Below the pieces are notes generated by a model. That model was not told where the DNA came from and ran no database searches. It saw nothing but the letters and a program-made list of their open reading frames with translations. A program made the translations under genes and the position numbers. Below, one piece after another: positions 54,201 to 62,999 of a DNA stretch of 64,000 bases (its first letter is position 1; each line of letters begins with the position of its first letter). The stretch lies in contig JAEYHZ010000022.1 in NCBI GenBank assembly GCA_023409265.1, positions 248,001 to 312,000 of the forward strand, written 5' to 3'. Source of the stretch: Bacillota bacterium. GTDB lineage: Bacteria > Bacillota > Clostridia > Acetivibrionales > DSM-1351.

Positions 54201-54997
54201 AAACCAAACATTTATTAAAAGCCAGTAATATTGTGGCCGGATATGATAAAAAAATCATTATTGACGGGATTAATATGACAATTCCAGATAATAAAATCAG
54301 CGTTATTATCGGTGCCAATGCATGCGGCAAATCCACTTTGCTTAAGACACTCTCACGGTTAATACAACCTGTCTCCGGGGAAATTCTCCTTGATGAAAGG
54401 AACCTCACCGACATACCGCCAAAGCAACTGGCAAGAGTTCTCGGCCTCCTTCCCCAATCTCCGGTCGCGCCGGAAGGCATTACCGTTGCGGATTTAGTCG
54501 GGCGGGGCAGATTTCCTTATCAATCCTTTTTTAAAGGACTGGGAAAAAAGGATTATGAAGCAGTTGAAGAGGCATTGGAAATAATGGGTATCACAAGCCT
54601 GGCAAACCACAGTGTCGATCAGCTCTCCGGCGGGCAGCGACAACGTGTATGGATTGCCATGGCTCTGGCCCAACAGACTGATATTCTGCTGCTGGATGAA
54701 CCCACGACTTTCCTGGATATCAGCTATCAGGTTGAAATACTTGATTTACTGACCGATCTTAACAGGAAAAGGGGTACCACCATCGTCATGGTCCTGCATG
54801 ACATTAACCTGTCCGCAAGATATGCGGATCATTTATTCGCCCTTCACAAAGGAAAACTTATCGCCGAGGGTGCGCCTTCCGATATCATTAATGAGGCATT
54901 AATCAGGCAGGTCTTTGAACTCGACTGTAAGGTAGTCAGTGATCCCGTGTCCGATTCCCCTTTTATCGTGCCAAAGGGAAGGCATCACGCGAACTGA
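54197..54997 (+). CDS. Ferric siderophore ABC importer, ATPase
   Basis: 266 aa FepC/FhuC-type. Walker A GANACGKST (note Ala for the usual Gly/Ser at position 4), signature LSGGQRQRVWIAMALAQ, Walker B ILLLDEPTTFLDI, switch His in VMVLHDINLS. Last gene of the operon, before a terminator. Confidence 0.95.
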   Translation: MKTKHLLKASNIVAGYDKKIIIDGINMTIPDNKISVIIGANACGKSTLLKTLSRLIQPVSGEILLDERNLTDIPPKQLARVLGLLPQSPVAPEGITVADLVGRGRFPYQSFFKGLGKKDYEAVEEALEIMGITSLANHSVDQLSGGQRQRVWIAMALAQQTDILLLDEPTTFLDISYQVEILDLLTDLNRKRGTTIVMVLHDINLSARYADHLFALHKGKLIAEGAPSDIINEALIRQVFELDCKVVSDPVSDSPFIVPKGRHHAN

Positions 54998-55025
54998 TGT
55001 ATGAAAAATGATAAGAAATAATTAA

Positions 55026-55061
55026 AAGAGCCTATCCTGATTAAACTTTGGGTAGGCTCTT
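55026..55061 (+). terminator. Terminator of siderophore operon
   Basis: AAGAGCCTATCC (55026-55037) pairs with GGGTAGGCTCTT (55050-55061), one G-U pair. The 280 bases that follow, to the next gene, are AT-rich with nothing recognisable. Confidence 0.7.
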
Positions 55062-55338
55062 AAAAGCTTTATCATCGAAGAAAATCAGACAGGCCTTTGC
55101 GTTGGCTATTCGCCAGCCTTTTCTCAGGGAAACCCCAAAATAAGATATTATTTTTACTTGAAATCATACAATTAATGCAATATAATACCAGTAAATAATT
55201 AATTTGGAATTTAATGTATTTAATTGGTAATACGTGTCTGACAATCGGGTTTTTGCTTGCAATATACAGTCGACTTGGCTGCTTTGCTGATAGATATTTG
55301 TAAATAAATTAATTAAGTATAGTAAGGAGTAATAAAAA

Positions 55339-56340
55339 ATGGACGTAAAAAACCATATTGTTAACCCCTTGATTACTCATATTCCATTTGATAATTGCAT
55401 TTTCTCATTGCTAAATGACGATGATGACAGTTTTTTAAATTTAATTATGAATCATTATATTGATATTAGCTTTGAGTCTGTAGAAAATGATTTCTTTTAT
55501 AACTTTAAAAATAATTATCCATGGAATGGATATGAAGGAATAAAATATAGCTTTATTCCAAGAATTATTTTAGAAGCAAATCAAATAGAATATACTAATT
55601 TAATTTTATCATTTATTAATCAAGGATTTAATGTTCTGTGCTATGTTAATGAATATTACATAAAGGCCTATCCCTTAAGATATCAGAAGCGCCATGTATC
55701 TCATGAGATAATGTTATACGGGTTTGATTTAGAAAAACAAATATTTTATGTTAAGGACTTTTTCGATTTGTTTACTTACTCTGAAAATATTGTGACATTT
55801 GGTGAGCTAACGGATTCTTTTGTCAATTACCATAAAACTATGAATACTATGGATACTGGAATAGCAGCCATGAAAAAGGATGAAAATTACACTTATCATT
55901 TTAATCCGGTAAATTTTCAACAAAAGTTGAAAAATTTTAATAATATATCGCTTAGCAATACAAATATAACTTATAATATTAACATATTTGATAGATTATA
56001 TGAGTATTTATCCAATGAACAGTACTACAATCCCCGATGCCTAAGAGTTTTTTTCAATCTCATAAAAGAACATGCAGTTCTTATGCAAAGAAGGTGTATG
56101 TATCTGAAGTCACTTTTTCCCAATCCAGAGTTTGATAATATACTTACTAAATATGAGGAAATAAAAAACGAAACAACCATAAGTAGAAACTCTTTTATAA
56201 AAAAAGAAATACGAAGCAGAAATATGATGATTCCGAAAACAGATGATTTAAAAAAATATTGCCTTGCTTTAAAGCAAATGAAAGAAGAGTACAGCACCCT
56301 TATTGATAAAATTGTATATTTATGCGAAGAAATGAAGTAA
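55339..56340 (+). CDS. BtrH-like hypothetical protein (papain-like fold family linked to peptide clusters)
   Basis: 333 aa, AAGGAG before the ATG. The central block GFNVLCYVNEYYIKAYPLRY followed by QKRHVSHEIMLYGFD strongly resembles BtrH N-domain-like proteins often found in nonribosomal or ribosomal peptide clusters. There it follows the pattern Y-x-D/N-E-x-Y-I ... Y-x-K-x-H-x-x-H-x-x-L-Y-G-Y/F-D. An N-terminal Cys20 (PFDNCIFSLL) and His of KRHVSH could form a catalytic pair (inference). The C-terminal 130 residues are helical. The gene is clearly more AT-rich than its neighbours and stands alone with no synthetase or peptide gene beside it, suggesting transfer. Confidence 0.55.
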   Translation: MDVKNHIVNPLITHIPFDNCIFSLLNDDDDSFLNLIMNHYIDISFESVENDFFYNFKNNYPWNGYEGIKYSFIPRIILEANQIEYTNLILSFINQGFNVLCYVNEYYIKAYPLRYQKRHVSHEIMLYGFDLEKQIFYVKDFFDLFTYSENIVTFGELTDSFVNYHKTMNTMDTGIAAMKKDENYTYHFNPVNFQQKLKNFNNISLSNTNITYNINIFDRLYEYLSNEQYYNPRCLRVFFNLIKEHAVLMQRRCMYLKSLFPNPEFDNILTKYEEIKNETTISRNSFIKKEIRSRNMMIPKTDDLKKYCLALKQMKEEYSTLIDKIVYLCEEMK

Positions 56341-56501
56341 TGTGCAAAAAAATGAAGTAATGAAAGTACTAATGTTTACATGGTTATTCATAACTTATGA
56401 CCTTTATAAATCATTTCTCCGCCTATTATTGAAAAATTGCGCTGTCCAAGAGCTAAGCCTCTAATACATTTTTTGGCAGGCCTGGCGGCAGGTTACATCT
56501 T

Positions 56502-57314
56502 CTATTTATTCAAAGCTAAAATATTTCTTGCATTCAGGCAATAAATATGCTCTTTTACATTATCCGGCAGATTCAACTGTTCAATTCTGTTAATCTGTTC
56601 GTCAATACTGGCATAGGGTGTGTCGGTACCAAAGACGATGTGTTCATAACCGAATGCGTCGATTGCCTGCTTAATATGGCTGCTGTTAATACGTTTGGAG
56701 CTTGAAGTATCAAAGTAGACATTTTTTAGGTTTACGCCGCTTTCTCTGAAAAGGTCTGTACCGGTCAAATGCCCGATAATAAACACGGGGTTTGGATTTT
56801 CCTTGATAAACCGCAACAGCTTCATAACTTCTTTCTGTGAATACAAATGAACGAAAACCGGCAGTTTATACAACAAAGCTATTTCGACCAGGTTTTTAAA
56901 TTCTGAGCCATCAATTTTAAAGGGATTCCATGCTTGATGAAGTTTAATTCCTTTGGGCTGATATGTACGTATACTATTTTCCAGATTATTCATATGCTCC
57001 ATATCCAGCGGGTTCACCCAAAAAAATTGTAATACCAGCTCCGGCAACTGGTTTCTTAATTCCGAGACAAATTGATTTCCGTCACCGTTATCCCTAAAGA
57101 AATGATTATATGCCAGCCGATTCATCCGATTCATCATATATATGCTGTCGGGTTTCTGTTTGAAGGGCATATTCGGCGGTTCCTGAAGATTTTGAATATT
57201 CTTGGGGCTTGTGCATAAAACTATTTTTTCAAGATTGTACTTTTGAGCCATATTTTTTATGGAATCTGCTGTACAGTAATCGCCTGCAGCATGAGCATGA
57301 ATATCAATCAGCAT
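56502..57314 (-). CDS. Amidohydrolase (amidohydrolase_2/TIM-barrel metal hydrolase)
   Basis: 270 aa, GGAGGG before the ATG. Metal-site motifs: DIHAHAAG at the N-terminus, GIKLHQAWNP (Lys/His of strand 4), FVHLY, IIGHLTG and the late FGTDTPY with the catalytic Asp. This is the ACMSD/2-amidohydrolase superfamily; substrate unknown. It lies downstream of the flavoprotein pair on the same strand, 112 bases away. Confidence 0.88.
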   Translation of the reverse strand: MLIDIHAHAAGDYCTADSIKNMAQKYNLEKIVLCTSPKNIQNLQEPPNMPFKQKPDSIYMMNRMNRLAYNHFFRDNGDGNQFVSELRNQLPELVLQFFWVNPLDMEHMNNLENSIRTYQPKGIKLHQAWNPFKIDGSEFKNLVEIALLYKLPVFVHLYSQKEVMKLLRFIKENPNPVFIIGHLTGTDLFRESGVNLKNVYFDTSSSKRINSSHIKQAIDAFGYEHIVFGTDTPYASIDEQINRIEQLNLPDNVKEHIYCLNARNILALNK

Positions 57315-57426
57315 AGGAACCCTCCAATTATATGGTATTTATTTTTCGATTATACCATGTTTTGCCTGAAAGAACGAAAGTTATTTTTTATATACTCATT
57401 AGCTTTCAATATTGGAGAATCCTGGC

Positions 57427-58101
57427 TTAAGTTTCGGTCCATGCTTTTTTACTCAGGCTTTTTCTTGAGCTTTTAGCCTCAGACGTCCAATGGCGGTTAC
57501 CTGTAGCCATAAAGAGGAACTTGGGTATTGAAGGGTTTGTCATAATATTGTTGTGTTGTGTTATCTCCTGGCTTTCCAATTCAGTTGTTAGTTTAACCAA
57601 AGCATTATAGATATTGCGTTTCATCCTGCTTTGCAGCGGAATAACCTCCATGGTTTCCTTGACGAATTCCCCGGCGCCAATGCCAATCCCAAATCTCCAG
57701 CTATAGCCAATACGTTCCGCATAGTGAGCCATTATCTGAAGAGCATTAGTATTCTGTCTTCCCTCAATAAAACCGTTGTTAATAATTGAGTATACCCTTG
57801 GATGAGTATAATCCGGTGTTTGAGGCTGGCAAGAGAGGTATTCATCAAACGCATACATATATTCCAGCAGGTTTGATGGAATTGCATCGATATAGAGTGG
57901 GAATACAAAGATGATGGAGTTCATTGTGCTCATTAGAGTGAAATCCTTTTCCGTTGTATTCTTACTTAGACTCTCCACTACGCAGATTTCATGAGTTTGA
58001 GTTACCTGCTTGTCGAGCATTTCAATTACTTTATCTATCAGACGTTTCGATGCACTAGCCTTACCTCTTGGGCTTCCATTTACAAAACATATTTTATTCA
58101 T
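57427..58101 (-). CDS. Flavodoxin-like NADPH-dependent FMN reductase family protein
   Basis: 224 aa. N-terminal FVNGSPRGKASASKRLIDK is the phosphate-binding loop of the flavodoxin-fold reductases; IIFVFPLYIDAIPSNLLEYM follows. Likely binds FMN and reduces quinones or nitro compounds. Overlaps the upstream flavoprotein gene by four bases; both are expected to be controlled by the divergent TetR. Confidence 0.85.
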   Translation of the reverse strand: MNKICFVNGSPRGKASASKRLIDKVIEMLDKQVTQTHEICVVESLSKNTTEKDFTLMSTMNSIIFVFPLYIDAIPSNLLEYMYAFDEYLSCQPQTPDYTHPRVYSIINNGFIEGRQNTNALQIMAHYAERIGYSWRFGIGIGAGEFVKETMEVIPLQSRMKRNIYNALVKLTTELESQEITQHNNIMTNPSIPKFLFMATGNRHWTSEAKSSRKSLSKKAWTET

Positions 58102-58667
58102 TTCATCTCCTCCTTTATATATTTACCGAGGGAGTTCAATCTGTCCTCCAGTTCTGTTTCTTTTCTACTGATATAGGTCTTGGCTTTGCCGGCCTGAAAG
58201 TTTATTGCATTGGCATCGCACAGAGACTGGAAGGTGTCTGCCTCATCAATCGTGATGTCCTCGCCGTAGCCAAAGGCAACGAAGCTGGGATATTTCCTGT
58301 AACGCGGGGCATGATGTACCTCGCCGTTAATCTTTTTGAAAAAGGGCAGGATATTGGGTATCATCCGATCCAGAGTTCTTCGGATAGCAGGAGAATAGCA
58401 ACCGTATTTTACAGGAGAGACAAATATGGTAATATCACTTGCCATATAGGCTTTGTTTATATCGCAGCTGATATCTTTAAAGACACATTCCCCCGGGGTT
58501 TTGATCCAGCAGCCAAAGCAACCCACGCAGTAATGCATATCCTGTGTTTGAATATCATGTGTGGAAACTCTGTGATTATTCCTTTGAAGAAATCCCTTTA
58601 ATTCCTGTTTTACCTGTGTTCCAAGCTTGCTGGTATCTGAGGCATCACTTACTACTAATACATTCAT
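58098..58667 (-). CDS. Flavodoxin-fold oxidoreductase with Cys-rich motif
   Basis: 189 aa from the ATG at 58667 behind AAGGAGG. N-terminal LVVSDASDTSKLG phosphate loop; the CVGCFGCWIKTPGEC motif (Cys47, 50, 53 and 61) is typical of iron-sulfur flavoprotein-like NADPH reductases; FVSPVKYGCYSPAIRRTLDRMIP follows. First gene of the pair, with promoter and two TetR operators upstream. Confidence 0.87.
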   Translation of the reverse strand: MNVLVVSDASDTSKLGTQVKQELKGFLQRNNHRVSTHDIQTQDMHYCVGCFGCWIKTPGECVFKDISCDINKAYMASDITIFVSPVKYGCYSPAIRRTLDRMIPNILPFFKKINGEVHHAPRYRKYPSFVAFGYGEDITIDEADTFQSLCDANAINFQAGKAKTYISRKETELEDRLNSLGKYIKEEMK

Positions 58668-58684
58668 ACATTTACCTCCTTCAA

Positions 58685-58748
58685 TGTTTACACTGTCTAC
58701 ATTATCATATAACACAATGTTTACACTGTCAACATAGTATGATATAAT
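58685..58748. promoter_or_regulatory. Divergent promoters with two TetR operators
   Basis: Operator copies TGTTTACACTGTCTACA (58685-58701) and TGTTTACACTGTCAACA (58718-58734), near-palindromic 17-mers 33 bases apart. Minus promoter: TTGACA (58728-58733 reverse), 17-nt spacer, TATGAT. Plus promoter: TTTACA (58720-58725), 17-nt spacer, TATAAT (58743-58748). Copy 2 covers the -35 boxes of both. Confidence 0.8.
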
Positions 58749-58796
58749 TTTTTAGATGTTTAAAAAGAAAAAATATTTTGATAAGAGGTATAAGAG

Positions 58797-59387
58797 TTGC
58801 ATAAGGAACATTATCATCATGGCGATTTAAAAAAAGAAATGATACAAAGGGGCATACAGTTGTTGAATGAGGTAGACTATGACGACTTCTCGCTGAGAAA
58901 GATTGCCGCCATGTGTGGGGTGTCGCACTCTGCTCCCTATAAACATTTTAAGAACAAGAATGAACTTATAGCAGCCATTGTACAGGAGGTATCAGATAGC
59001 TTCAAAGCAGCTCTGGAGGAAGCAGTACTGATGTATCCCGCTGATGCAGAAAATCAGATTATCGAACTTGGAAAGTACTATGTGCGATTTATGGTTGAAA
59101 ATCCTGATTACATGAGATTTATCTTTGTTAACCCCAGTCAAAAGCGTATCAATATGATACATGAGCCCGACTACTGTACTGATACGTACCTGATTTTCCA
59201 AAAAAGCGCGCTGCGTTATTTGGAATGGCTTAAGGCAAATCCTCAGGACCAGGCTGTAGACATTCTTACAATGTGGAGCCTTGTACATGGTTATTCAATG
59301 CTGTTGGTTAACAATAACATTGATGTGCCTGACAACTATCTTGATATTATGGATAAGATGCTGAGGGAAAAGCTTCGCCTCAAATGA
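58797..59387 (+). CDS. TetR-family regulator
   Basis: 196 aa, TTG start with GAGG upstream; the TetR-typical opening HYHHGDLKKEMIQRGIQLL supports it. HTH FSLRKIAAMCGVSHSAPYKHF; C-terminal TetR_C_33/WHG-type domain. Divergent from the flavoprotein pair, it probably represses both itself and them through the two operators in between. Confidence 0.92.
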   Translation: MHKEHYHHGDLKKEMIQRGIQLLNEVDYDDFSLRKIAAMCGVSHSAPYKHFKNKNELIAAIVQEVSDSFKAALEEAVLMYPADAENQIIELGKYYVRFMVENPDYMRFIFVNPSQKRINMIHEPDYCTDTYLIFQKSALRYLEWLKANPQDQAVDILTMWSLVHGYSMLLVNNNIDVPDNYLDIMDKMLREKLRLK

Positions 59388-59445
59388 CAGGTTATTCCAT
59401 TATACGCAATATGCCCATATAAAAACTCTATTTCAATTGTCAGCT

Positions 59446-59667
59446 TCATTCTAATTCTTTTCCGGCGGTCTTGTCCAGAAAGGCTTTTACAGCAGTATTT
59501 GCCTGTTCAGGCCTTTCTAGAGGCAGAATATTACCTGCATTCGGAATAATCTTCAATTCAGTTTCTGTTCCGCTTTCAGTGGCCGGCTTTAAGGCTCTCT
59601 CAATCTCATGCTGCTTCACCAGGACGCTAGCCACCCCCTTTAGCCAGAGCGTCGGACATTTTATCAG
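59446..59667 (-). pseudogene. Alpha/beta hydrolase C-terminal remnant
   Basis: Open from an in-frame TAG: begins LIKCPTLWLKGVASVL and ends with IIPNAGNILPLERPEQANTA, KAFLDKTAGKELE. These are the last two blocks of the hydrolase fold, including the position of the catalytic His (normally NAGH, here NAGN, so the His is lost). No nucleophile region remains. Confidence 0.7.
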
Positions 59668-59842
59668 CTATTAATTTGACCTTAATTTTTCATTTCTCTT
59701 TGCTGGCTCACGCCAACTTTTTTACTTATTATTGTACAAGCAAATTTGAGAGAGAGCTTATAATAATTAGCAAACGTATTGTAAGTACTGCAAATTGCAC
59801 ATAATATGCCTATCAGGAAATTCCGCCGAATATTCTCTAAAA

Positions 59843-59920
59843 AGCTTGGGAAAACCTTTATTCCTATACTGGAGTCTATGGAGCTTGGGAAAACCTTTAT
59901 CCCTATACTGGAGTCTATGG
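59843..59920. repeat. Two tandem 39-bp repeats plus partial third
   Basis: Copies 59843-59881 and 59882-59920 differ at one position (AGCTTGGGAAAACCTTTAT then T/CCCTATACTGGAGTCTATGG). A third partial AGCTTTGG follows. In the reverse frame they would encode a 13-residue repeat, but no gene is supported. Confidence 0.85.
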
Positions 59921-60022
59921 AGCTTTGGTGAACTCAGTAGCCATTGGATAAATATACCTGAACAATAACCCCTGTCGGAGCGAATACAAAAGAATACTAC
60001 CGTAAAGGAAGGGTGAGGAATC

Positions 60023-60760
60023 ATACTTACAATATTCTTATGTGATGACAATCAGGAAACCCTTAATCAGTATGCATGGCTGATTAAGAAAATAGCGGAT
60101 AAACATAAGGTGGAGGTTACTATTTCTTCTTTCAGTACAGGAGAACAGCTGCTGTTTCATCTGTCTGACAACCCAAATCAGGCGGATATTATCTATCTTG
60201 ATATTCTTATGGGAAGCCTGAACGGGATGGACACTGCAAAGAAGCTCAGGGAAAACAAATGCAAGTCTGAAATCGTTTTTTTGACTACCAGCGAGGATTA
60301 TGTCTACGATGCATTTGATATATCACCTGTTCATTACCTTTTAAAAACAGCAACCTCTCCTGAAAAATTTGAAGAGGTATTTCTACGGGCAGTCGAACTG
60401 GTTCGGAAAAAAGAGACCGACATGTTCATATGTGAGGTTGCGAATACCCAAAAGGTTATCCCTATTAAGGACATCTCTTTTTTTGAAATATGGAAGCGTG
60501 TTATAACAGTCCATTACAACGGTAAAGAGACCGTAGAATTCTATTCCACAATGGAGGAGCTGGAAAAACAGCTGATGGATAAGGGGTTTGTCCGCATACA
60601 CCGTTCGTTTATTGTGAATCTGCATTATATATCTAAGTTTCAACAGAACAGCCTGTATCTGAAGACCGGCGAAAACATACCGATTGGTGTTACTTACATG
60701 AAGCGGGTCAGGCAGTCCTTTGCTGAGTATATCAGCAGTGCCAGCATTCACAGCTTCTGA
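60023..60760 (+). CDS. AgrA-like LytTR response regulator with apparent ATA start
   Basis: 245 aa if initiation is at ATA 60023. The frame upstream has no ATG, GTG or TTG before an in-frame TGA at 60014, yet the receiver domain clearly begins LTIFLCDDNQ. Acidic D8/D9, phospho-acceptor D60 and K108 are intact. The LytTR DNA-binding domain (about 140-240) contains the HRSFIVNLHYISKF segment. GGGTGAGGA lies just upstream of the ATA. The next in-frame candidate, GTG at 60110, would delete the acidic pocket. Paired with the downstream AgrC-like kinase. Confidence 0.85.
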   Translation: MLTIFLCDDNQETLNQYAWLIKKIADKHKVEVTISSFSTGEQLLFHLSDNPNQADIIYLDILMGSLNGMDTAKKLRENKCKSEIVFLTTSEDYVYDAFDISPVHYLLKTATSPEKFEEVFLRAVELVRKKETDMFICEVANTQKVIPIKDISFFEIWKRVITVHYNGKETVEFYSTMEELEKQLMDKGFVRIHRSFIVNLHYISKFQQNSLYLKTGENIPIGVTYMKRVRQSFAEYISSASIHSF

Positions 60761-60781
60761 TGATAAGGAGGGAAAATAAGC

Positions 60782-62110
60782 ATGCAACTGCTCGGAATCG
60801 TTTTGCTGGTCATTATTTATGATATCTATTTTTTCAATTACTTTAAACATATGTTTCCGGTCAAAAGAAACCATTGGCTTATTTATGCGGCTGCAGTTGC
60901 CATCAATATCGGTATTACCTTACCGGCCTATTTGTTTCTGGACCACCGCATTACAGTTTTTTTTATGTCGGGTTCCATTATGTTAGGCTTTACTCTGCTG
61001 TTTCATACAAATCGGGTGCAGATTATATATGCCGGCAGCGTCTACATGTTTTCCATTTATAGCAGCAGGGGGATTATCTGCTCGGTCTATTCGATGGTTC
61101 TGCATACCAGTATCCAGAGTGTTTTGCAGAATGAAATATATTATAATCAGATAATTGCGTTAGCCGTATTCCTTTCTATAGTCAGCATCATTTTTGTCCG
61201 TAAGATAATCGTTCCGGATCACAAGGCCAGGTATGCGTTTAATAACAGAGAGCAGCTTAGATTTACCGTCATCTGTCTGATCTTCCAATTGTTTTTTCTC
61301 ATGCTCATTAACGATGGGCGCTATTATGATGGGACAAGAGCCACCTGGTATTCTGTTTTATACTTAGGGGCCGGTATTATAAGTAAATTGTCCATGCAGT
61401 TTGTATTTCACCATACTGCCAAGGTGGCCGAATTACTTGAATACGAGCTGCATACCCGCAAACTGCAAGAACAGCTTTCCAGCCAAATACGGCATTATCA
61501 GGCGTACCACAAGTTTACGGAAAGCTACCGCATATTCCGCCACGATTATGAGAAATTAATGACCTCCGTCAAGGTTTTATTGAAAAACAAAGAGTATGAG
61601 AAAGCAGCACGTATGCTGGAGGATATCCATGATACAATGCAGAGGGATGTACTGATTCATAAAACTTATTCCGACAATGTCCTGCTGGATGCTATCCTGC
61701 AGGACGCAGCCAATACCTGCGAGGAAAAGAGCATCCGTTTTTCAGCCCAGGCGCATCTCCCCGAAAATGTACAGATGTCGGAGCTGGACATTGTCCGCGT
61801 TTTTTCAAATATAACCGATAATGCCATAGAAGCCTGCAGCAAAATACCGAATAATGAACGATTTGTTGAGATTACAAGCGCCGGAAGCCAGGAGTGGGCG
61901 ACGATTGAAATCGCTAATTCCTTTAATGGCGAACTTTCCCTGTCAGGAGGCGAACCTGAAACTTCAAAAGAAGACAAGGAGATTCACGGATTTGGACTGC
62001 GTATCGTAAAGGAAACGGTTGAAGGCCTTGGTGGACTGGTTTTTATGGAACCCGATCAGGAAAAAAGGATCTTTAAAATCAGGATATGTATCCCCAGAAG
62101 CTCATCTTGA
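60782..62110 (+). CDS. AgrC-like GHKL sensor histidine kinase
   Basis: 442 aa, AAGGAGGG before the ATG. Six or seven helices to about 210, then a helical dimerisation region with the H-box FRHDYEKL (His254). The HATPase_c domain has the N-box SNITDNAIEAC and the G-box HGFGLRIVKETV. This HPK10-type kinase usually senses a cyclic peptide. No agrB or agrD gene is visible in the window, so the signal must come from elsewhere or be different. Confidence 0.93.
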   Translation: MQLLGIVLLVIIYDIYFFNYFKHMFPVKRNHWLIYAAAVAINIGITLPAYLFLDHRITVFFMSGSIMLGFTLLFHTNRVQIIYAGSVYMFSIYSSRGIICSVYSMVLHTSIQSVLQNEIYYNQIIALAVFLSIVSIIFVRKIIVPDHKARYAFNNREQLRFTVICLIFQLFFLMLINDGRYYDGTRATWYSVLYLGAGIISKLSMQFVFHHTAKVAELLEYELHTRKLQEQLSSQIRHYQAYHKFTESYRIFRHDYEKLMTSVKVLLKNKEYEKAARMLEDIHDTMQRDVLIHKTYSDNVLLDAILQDAANTCEEKSIRFSAQAHLPENVQMSELDIVRVFSNITDNAIEACSKIPNNERFVEITSAGSQEWATIEIANSFNGELSLSGGEPETSKEDKEIHGFGLRIVKETVEGLGGLVFMEPDQEKRIFKIRICIPRSSS

Positions 62111-62202
62111 CATAGCCGGAAGCCAGACAGGAAATTTATGGTTTTTTGCTATATTTACGTTATCAAGCTTCTCGCAATAACTGAATATGAAAACAATTTG
62201 CA

Positions 62203-62231
62203 GGCCGTGGGTTGACCTCCCATGGCTTTTT
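62203..62231 (+). terminator. Terminator after AgrC-like kinase gene
   Basis: GCC-G-TGGG pairs with CCCA-T-GGC (62204-62226), followed by TTTTTG. Confidence 0.6.
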
Positions 62232-62337
62232 GTCTGACCGTTTAAATTGAGTACGAAAAAAAGTCAGTTGGAAGCAATTTCTACAAATTATTTACACATC
62301 ATTATATACTGGTAAAAATATTTTACAGGAGAAACAT

Positions 62338-62763
62338 ATGAAATTACAAATCACCACTGACTATGCAATACGGATTATTGGTTATCTGGCTCAGAACAAT
62401 ACCCAAATCGTAACTGCTAATGATATGGCAAAGAAACTGGGCATCACTTACCATTATCTTAATAAACTTGTTTCACATATCAAACGGTCAGGCCTTATAG
62501 AGTCTGTAAAAGGACCCGCCGGGGGATACCGCCTTTCCAAGTCCGCTGAAGACATTACGCTGTACGATATTATCCAGATTATGGAGGGAGATATTCTGAT
62601 TAACCACTGCTTGGAAGAAGACGGGTACTGCAGCAGAAACGCTGCCCAAACGTGCCCGGTACAAAAGATATTTGCGTCTGTGCAATATGAGCTGGTAACC
62701 TCTTTGAAAAGCCATCGAATCAGCGACATATGGAAAATGAAGGAACCATTGGAAGCTAGATAG
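62338..62763 (+). CDS. Rrf2-family regulator with iron-sulfur cysteines
   Basis: 141 aa, GGAG upstream. N-terminal HTH (MKLQITTDYAIRIIGYLA, VTANDMAKKLGITYHYLNKLV) and three conserved Cys: Cys91, Cys98 and Cys106 (NHCLEEDGYC...TCPV), as in IscR/NsrR, where they hold a Fe-S cluster. It probably senses NO, oxygen or cluster supply. It is single-gene; targets unknown. Confidence 0.93.
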   Translation: MKLQITTDYAIRIIGYLAQNNTQIVTANDMAKKLGITYHYLNKLVSHIKRSGLIESVKGPAGGYRLSKSAEDITLYDIIQIMEGDILINHCLEEDGYCSRNAAQTCPVQKIFASVQYELVTSLKSHRISDIWKMKEPLEAR

Positions 62764-62820
62764 TTTGCACCTCGGGGTCCGTTACCCCTAATTCAATACA
62801 AAATACTGCTTATTCAATCC

Positions 62821-62889
62821 ATTAAGGACCTGAGTATGTGACAGGTATATTATACTTGACGAGTCATGTTTAATATACCTGTCCTTAAT
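62821..62889. terminator. Imperfect inverted repeat, probable terminator between rrf2 and sortase genes
   Basis: GACAGGTATATTA (62840-62852) pairs with TAATATACCTGTC (62871-62883). An outer ATTAAGGAC (62821-62829) is also the reverse complement of GTCCTTAAT (62881-62889), so the right arm can pair with two left segments. The left arm looks like the right with a 13-base insertion. Confidence 0.5.
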
Positions 62890-62999
62890 TATTTAGGCGA
62901 TATAAAAGTTTGGCTTGGTAGGTACAGCAGTGAAAATTAAAGCCGTTTTCAGATAGCTTAGAAAGTAAATTCAAATACGGAAAGGCGGTAAGAAACAGA

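Noticed and set aside
62138..62215. 25-codon frame after the AgrC-like kinase, considered as an AgrD-like peptide
   Set aside because: It lacks the AgrD pattern (amphipathic leader, Cys-containing core, acidic tail) and runs into the kinase terminator.
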